A DNA stretch of 17,228 nucleotides from positions 1 through 17,228 of the forward strand of contig SXQI01000183.1 in assembly GCA_005793025.1 (NCBI GenBank). The letters run 5' to 3'. Origin of the DNA: Verrucomicrobiales bacterium (GTDB lineage: Bacteria; Verrucomicrobiota; Verrucomicrobiia; Limisphaerales; SXQI01). The notes below the pieces were generated by a model, which was not told the DNA's origin, did not search any database, and saw only the letters and a list, made by a program, of their open reading frames with translations. Both the position numbers and the translations under genes were made by a program. Below are positions 13,090 through 17,228 of the stretch, piece after piece. The first letter of the stretch is position 1. Each line of letters begins with the position of its first letter.

Positions 13090-15425
13090 TCAGAATAACA
13101 TGTCGCGTTCACATCTCTGGGCTGAGTGCGTTGTTTAAACTCTTCGATACGCTTCGCGGCAGCTTCCTTTTTCGCCATCAAATCCTTTGCTTTTGCAGCA
13201 GCCTCGGGGTTTTCTTTTTCCTTACTCACCGCCTCCGCTGCTTGTTTCGAGATCTCTTCAAAAGAGGTTTGAGCAGATTTAACTTCGCCCTCTGAAGCCT
13301 TGATGGCTTCGGGTCCGAACCTTTGATACCGACCTGAAACTTGGACGAGGAGTTCAACTTTATTAGTTCCTAAAGCCAATTTCGTTTGGTTCAGATCTAA
13401 CTCGAACGTAGCGTTAGTCGCATTGGCAGGCACTTCGAAATCTTTTACTGGATCCACCAAGGCGCGGAATTTCAATACCCCTGTAAACTCGCCATGTCGT
13501 TCGATTTTGATCGGCAAGGTAATTTTTCCTCCTTTGGCTACTTCATAAACCTTTCTATCCGCAGGAAACACCGTGACTGGAGCCTCCTCTCGGTCGCTCA
13601 CGGCGAGCAAGAGGCCGTCGCGAGTCAGTCGCGAATTCATCGGGTCATTATTGTAATCCGCCACTTCCCAAAGAGTCATCGCCACGCGAGCTGAATGTTT
13701 TCGTTCTCCCGCGCGACCCTGAAGTTTAATCATCCCACCCCAAGATTTGACCTCTGAACTTGTTGTCAGATAAAGGGTAGTGGAATTCGCATCCGGAGGA
13801 ATAAAAGCAGGAAGAAACGAAACCCCTTGGGGTAAGCCGATCGGGTCAATGTGAATAGGTTCATTAAAGCCATCCTTTCGATGCGCAACGACCCGAATGG
13901 GCATGATTTCTTTCCGTCGGAGGAACGCGGTCCAAGGTCCAACATTTCGGGTATCTGGCTTAGTTTGGATTGGAGCCAACGCCCATGCTAGAAGCCGGAA
14001 ATCAGGTTCCTGTTTGCGGATGATCAGATTATAAACCATCCGTGGCTGAGGTTCTCCGAAATCAAAACGGTTGCGAACGACAACGCGATAAACCCCATCC
14101 TCAGGTGCTTCGAAACGTTGAACAGGATCCCGGGTAGCGGTGTTAAACTCAGCCCCTCCATGGTTCGCATCTTGATCGGATGACTCTTTGAGATCATTGG
14201 TTTTCCAGTCTCCTTTTTCATTTTTGGAAAGGCGTTGGGTCAGGATGTGAGGTGCGGTTGGAATTCCTAGTCGTTGGCTGACGACCTCGATGTAATAAAC
14301 ATCCCCCTTTTTGGCGTTAAATTGGAATCCGTCTCGATCCCTTGCCGGATAGAACTGCCCTGAAACTTCGCAAGGAACAGAAATCTGCTGCGCACTCCCG
14401 ACCAAATCATTCGGTTCAAGTTCCTGAAAAATGTTCGTCGAGGTGGTCTCCATCATTCGGACGGAATCGCTACCCGCTGTCCCTTCATTTGGTCGGACGT
14501 CAACCGTCTCAACGAACGCTTCAGGGATTTGCTGAAGTGCCGGAGCCAAACGACTCGAAGTGAGTGCAGACGCCAATGAGAGGGATTCTACGTTTTGTCC
14601 TAGAAACCACTGATTTGTCAGGATTTTTGGGTTCGGAATGTTGTAACCGAACAAGGTTTGCGGCGGGGTGTTCGAGTTCAGATTAAAACCAAGCGGGAGC
14701 ACGAAATCGAAACGTGGGGCAAAACTGAGTTCTAATCGGTATCCAAATTCTCCTCCTCCCCTAAACTGCGAATCCTGAAGCTGGATAATGTAGTCCGCAT
14801 CATTCCTAGCAGTAAATTGGAGACGCGTGCCGCGTCGGCCGGTCGCGAGGGTCCGACCGTCTGAATCAGTCAGGATTAAATCTGGTTCGAGGCGGGAATC
14901 CAAACTACGAGCATCACATTCGATCGTAAACCTCTGACCGCTTTTTGCCGAGAAGCGATAAAAATCGAATTGGCTCGCATCCCCTCTGCCGTTCACGACA
15001 CATGGCACCTTCAGCACCATTGCGTCTTTGCGGGACTGGTGCGTCGGGATTTCGTTCAATTCAGGCAAATCACCAACGACAAAAGTGCGAGCGGTAGAAA
15101 AACCAAACCGGCCGTTTACACGGATATCATAATGCCCCAACAGAGCATTGGTGGAGACGGCAACACGGCAGACAACCTGATCTTGGCTCGGGAACACCGG
15201 TATGTTCGTGACGACTGCGGTCACTCCGGGTGCAGAGATTAGCACTTGAGTCGCCTCGTCTAAGTCAATTCCCGTCAGCCTTACATCAACCTCGGTTCCT
15301 CGTTGTGCGCCTAATGGAAAAATTGTGTCCAACCGAGCACGTGGGAGCTCAGCTCGGAGGCTCAGACAAAGGTGGAACAGAATCAACGCCACCCAAAACG
15401 GTTGAATCACGACAGTTGGGCGCAA
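13065..15425 (-). CDS. secreted PPC (pre-peptidase C-terminal) domain protein
   Basis: A 786-residue exported protein of a kind that in Planctomycetota and Verrucomicrobiota is typically encoded beside DUF1549/DUF1553 proteins. An uncleaved-looking basic start and a hydrophobic run (PFWVALILFHLCLSLRAE, 9-26) form a signal peptide. Residues about 30-118 look like an IPT/TIG-type Ig fold (PLGAQRGTEVDVRLTGIDL). Two PPC-like beta-sandwiches follow, at about 140-235 (DASQFDFYRFSAKSGQRFTI) and 335-470 (ELEPNDLVGSAQQI...DRDGFQFNAKKGDVYYIEV). A further beta-rich part is followed by a Lys/Glu/Ala-rich, probably coiled-coil, segment (about 705-766). No catalytic motif is visible. The start is a TTG at 15425, seven bases after the upstream stop; a GTG at 15410 is an alternative with a neater signal peptide. 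The tight spacing implies co-transcription with the DUF1553 gene. Confidence 0.85.
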   Translation of the reverse strand: MRPTVVIQPFWVALILFHLCLSLRAELPRARLDTIFPLGAQRGTEVDVRLTGIDLDEATQVLISAPGVTAVVTNIPVFPSQDQVVCRVAVSTNALLGHYDIRVNGRFGFSTARTFVVGDLPELNEIPTHQSRKDAMVLKVPCVVNGRGDASQFDFYRFSAKSGQRFTIECDARSLDSRLEPDLILTDSDGRTLATGRRGTRLQFTARNDADYIIQLQDSQFRGGGEFGYRLELSFAPRFDFVLPLGFNLNSNTPPQTLFGYNIPNPKILTNQWFLGQNVESLSLASALTSSRLAPALQQIPEAFVETVDVRPNEGTAGSDSVRMMETTSTNIFQELEPNDLVGSAQQISVPCEVSGQFYPARDRDGFQFNAKKGDVYYIEVVSQRLGIPTAPHILTQRLSKNEKGDWKTNDLKESSDQDANHGGAEFNTATRDPVQRFEAPEDGVYRVVVRNRFDFGEPQPRMVYNLIIRKQEPDFRLLAWALAPIQTKPDTRNVGPWTAFLRRKEIMPIRVVAHRKDGFNEPIHIDPIGLPQGVSFLPAFIPPDANSTTLYLTTSSEVKSWGGMIKLQGRAGERKHSARVAMTLWEVADYNNDPMNSRLTRDGLLLAVSDREEAPVTVFPADRKVYEVAKGGKITLPIKIERHGEFTGVLKFRALVDPVKDFEVPANATNATFELDLNQTKLALGTNKVELLVQVSGRYQRFGPEAIKASEGEVKSAQTSFEEISKQAAEAVSKEKENPEAAAKAKDLMAKKEAAAKRIEEFKQRTQPRDVNATCYSEPFLVMVK

Positions 15426-15431
15426 GGGATA

Positions 15432-17228
15432 CTAATGGTTAAACAGGAATTCTTTGGTGTTCAAAACCGCCCAGACGATATCCTCGTAGGCAGCTTTTTT
15501 CTGTTGCTCCCCTTTTTTATCAAGGTAAGCCTGTGCAAACTGGATTTCATTTGTCGAGGGTTCCCGAGAAAACGCGAGCATGTAGAGTTGGCGCAGCTTG
15601 AGTGAATGCGGCACTTTGGTGTCATTCGCCAAGGATGCTGGACGGCCATCATCTGCCGTCAGTCGGTCCTGAATTTCCTTTGAATTGAGGAGATGGAGAC
15701 ATTGAGCTAGGCTCACTTCCTGAGACCGTTCACATTCACAGGAACTGTTCGATTCTGGTCTGCCAAAAACAGAGAGGAAATACGAAGACGTATTAAAGCT
15801 GTTATCGGGCAATTGCACGGCTCTAGTCCCGGTAGGAATACCCGCGAATTTACTTTCAGTTTTGAGAACCAAGTTGACGGCGTCGAACAGAACTTCGGCC
15901 TGATGACGCTTAGCGTAGTATCGGGAGAAATACTGTTTATCCCCCGCATTATACTTGTTGGGAATCGAACTGAGTTGGTAAACCGTAGACTGAGAGATCG
16001 TCCGGACGAGCTGCTTCATGTCAAAACCACTCGCGATAAAGCTCTGGGCTAGCGCGTCGAGTAACTCTGGGTTCGAGGGAGGATTGGTCTCCCGCATATC
16101 GTCCTCCGGATCCACCAGTCCGCGTCCAAAAAAATGTTTCCAATAACGATTCACCAAGGACTTGGCAAAATACGGATTCGATTTTGAGGAGAACCAATCC
16201 GCCAACGCGGCGCGCGGATCTTCATCGGAGGTCACTTGATTTAGTTTAGTTCCTAGCGCGGCGGGCTTGACTGTTTGTTTCGTGCGCTTGTTGGTGGCTG
16301 ATGCAAATCCGCCTTGGTGATAGATGATTTCTTCACCAGGTTGAGATCCTCCTTTGCGACCCGTTTGATTGAAAACCGCAGCTAAGCTAAAATAGTCGTC
16401 TTGGCTCCATTTCTCGTAGGGATGATGATGGCACTGAGCACATTGTAATCGTTGGCCCAAAAACAATTGAGCAGTGTCCTCGAGTTGTGAACTTGAGTTC
16501 CGAACCTGTCTGAACCAAGCAACCGGAGGATTCTCAGCCAAATCGCCTGAAGCGGAAACTACTTCACGAACAAATTGATCGTAGGGCTTGTTTTCCGCAA
16601 GACTGTCTCGAATCCACGAATGAAAGGCGAATGTTCCGCGGGTATGGGTTCCTGTCCCCCGTTTGTTGCGCAATAACGCGCTCCATTTGTTTGCGAAGAA
16701 GTCAGCATAATCGCTGCTGGCCAAAAGGGTTTCGATCCACTGGTCTCTACGCTTGGGATCCTTGGAAGCAATAAACTGCTCAGCCTCTTCCGGAGTAGGC
16801 AATCGCCCTGTGATGTCCAATGCCACCCGGCGGAAGAAGGTGGTATCATCACATATTTCCGATGGTGGCATTCCAACCGCTTTGAGTTTTTTGTAAACAA
16901 TCTCGTCGATGAAATTCCGTGCCACAGGAAGATGCTCCACCGGCGCACCAAGCGGAGCGATGAACCGAGCCACAGCAACTTTGCTCTGGTATCGCACCAT
17001 CACAGCAACATCACCGGGTTGATCGGATAAGGTAACCAATCCGTTCGCATCCGTTTTTGCGAGATTCTTATCGTTCGCCTCAAATAATGTGCTTCGGGTC
17101 ACATCCGCGCTCGATCCATCCGAATAACGAGCCATCACGACCAATTGTTGTTCGGCTCCAAAGTAAAGGCTGCGTTCCTCTGGATAAACTTGAACTTGAA
17201 CTACGGTCGGATCATTGGTTTTCCCGTA
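15432..17228 (-). CDS. DUF1549/DUF1553 (planctomycete cytochrome-associated) protein, 5' end outside window
   Basis: The frame is open to the right edge, so 598 codons are in the window and the N-terminus is missing. The TTG at 17144 is internal: the 28 codons upstream of it (including PTVVQVQVYPEERSLYFGAE) continue a Big2-like Ig domain that runs to about residue 95. The DUF1549 (PSCyt2) part follows, at about 98-290 (FFRRVALDITGRLPTPEEAE, LASSDYADFFANKWS). It contains CAQCH (263-267) within RLQCAQCHHHPYEKW, a c-type haem-binding-like motif. DUF1553 (PSD1) follows, at about 337-595 (LVNRYWKHFFGRGLVDPEDD), ending EFLFNH as is usual. A periplasmic or surface location is expected from the family; the biochemical role is not known to me. 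It is the upstream gene of a unit with the PPC protein, whose start lies seven bases past this stop. Confidence 0.92.
   Translation of the reverse strand, partial: YGKTNDPTVVQVQVYPEERSLYFGAEQQLVVMARYSDGSSADVTRSTLFEANDKNLAKTDANGLVTLSDQPGDVAVMVRYQSKVAVARFIAPLGAPVEHLPVARNFIDEIVYKKLKAVGMPPSEICDDTTFFRRVALDITGRLPTPEEAEQFIASKDPKRRDQWIETLLASSDYADFFANKWSALLRNKRGTGTHTRGTFAFHSWIRDSLAENKPYDQFVREVVSASGDLAENPPVAWFRQVRNSSSQLEDTAQLFLGQRLQCAQCHHHPYEKWSQDDYFSLAAVFNQTGRKGGSQPGEEIIYHQGGFASATNKRTKQTVKPAALGTKLNQVTSDEDPRAALADWFSSKSNPYFAKSLVNRYWKHFFGRGLVDPEDDMRETNPPSNPELLDALAQSFIASGFDMKQLVRTISQSTVYQLSSIPNKYNAGDKQYFSRYYAKRHQAEVLFDAVNLVLKTESKFAGIPTGTRAVQLPDNSFNTSSYFLSVFGRPESNSSCECERSQEVSLAQCLHLLNSKEIQDRLTADDGRPASLANDTKVPHSLKLRQLYMLAFSREPSTNEIQFAQAYLDKKGEQQKKAAYEDIVWAVLNTKEFLFNH

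Overview
The window looks like ordinary chromosome from a member of the Verrucomicrobiota or a close relative in the PVC group, plausibly of the Pedosphaera/Limisphaera type. This is inferred from gene content and not from any search. The pointers are a DUF1549/DUF1553 cytochrome-like protein next to a PPC-domain protein, a prepilin with an 'AFTLIELLVV' leader, and a very large secreted subtilase. The subtilase ends in a TSP3-type calcium-binding stretch and a short C-terminal module of a kind common in secreted proteins of this phylum. Base composition looks close to 50% GC and even throughout. I see no tRNA, rRNA, CRISPR array, insertion sequence or integration site.

Layout. Positions 69-2706 (+) carry three closely packed housekeeping genes: a PIG-L/LmbE-type deacetylase, a ComF-type phosphoribosyltransferase, and accD (acetyl-CoA carboxylase carboxyltransferase beta). 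Converging on them is rpoN (sigma-54, 2728-4230, -). It is divergent from htpG (Hsp90, 4408-6246, +), which has a recognisable sigma-70-type promoter in the 177-base gap. htpG converges on a 5.2 kb gene (6314-11509, -) for a secreted multidomain S8 protease of the KP-43 type. Two adjacent hairpins lie between and across their 3' ends. A divergent intergenic region of about 335 bases then precedes a prepilin-like gene (11845-12654, +) and an overlapping small lipoprotein gene (12644-13057, +). These converge on a two-gene minus-strand unit: a DUF1549/DUF1553 protein (15432 to beyond the right edge) and a PPC-domain protein (13065-15425). A perfect 10-bp palindrome spans the two convergent stop codons.

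The left half serves central functions: fatty-acid synthesis, transcription and protein folding. The right half encodes exported proteins: the protease, pilin-like protein, lipoprotein, PPC protein and DUF1553 protein. The DUF1553 and PPC genes are almost certainly co-transcribed, and the pilin and lipoprotein genes are probably translationally coupled. I did not find a convincing new multi-gene system. The most unusual items are the duplicated modular architecture of the protease, the degenerate pilin/lipoprotein pair, two departures from consensus in AccD, and the hairpins at convergent gene ends.
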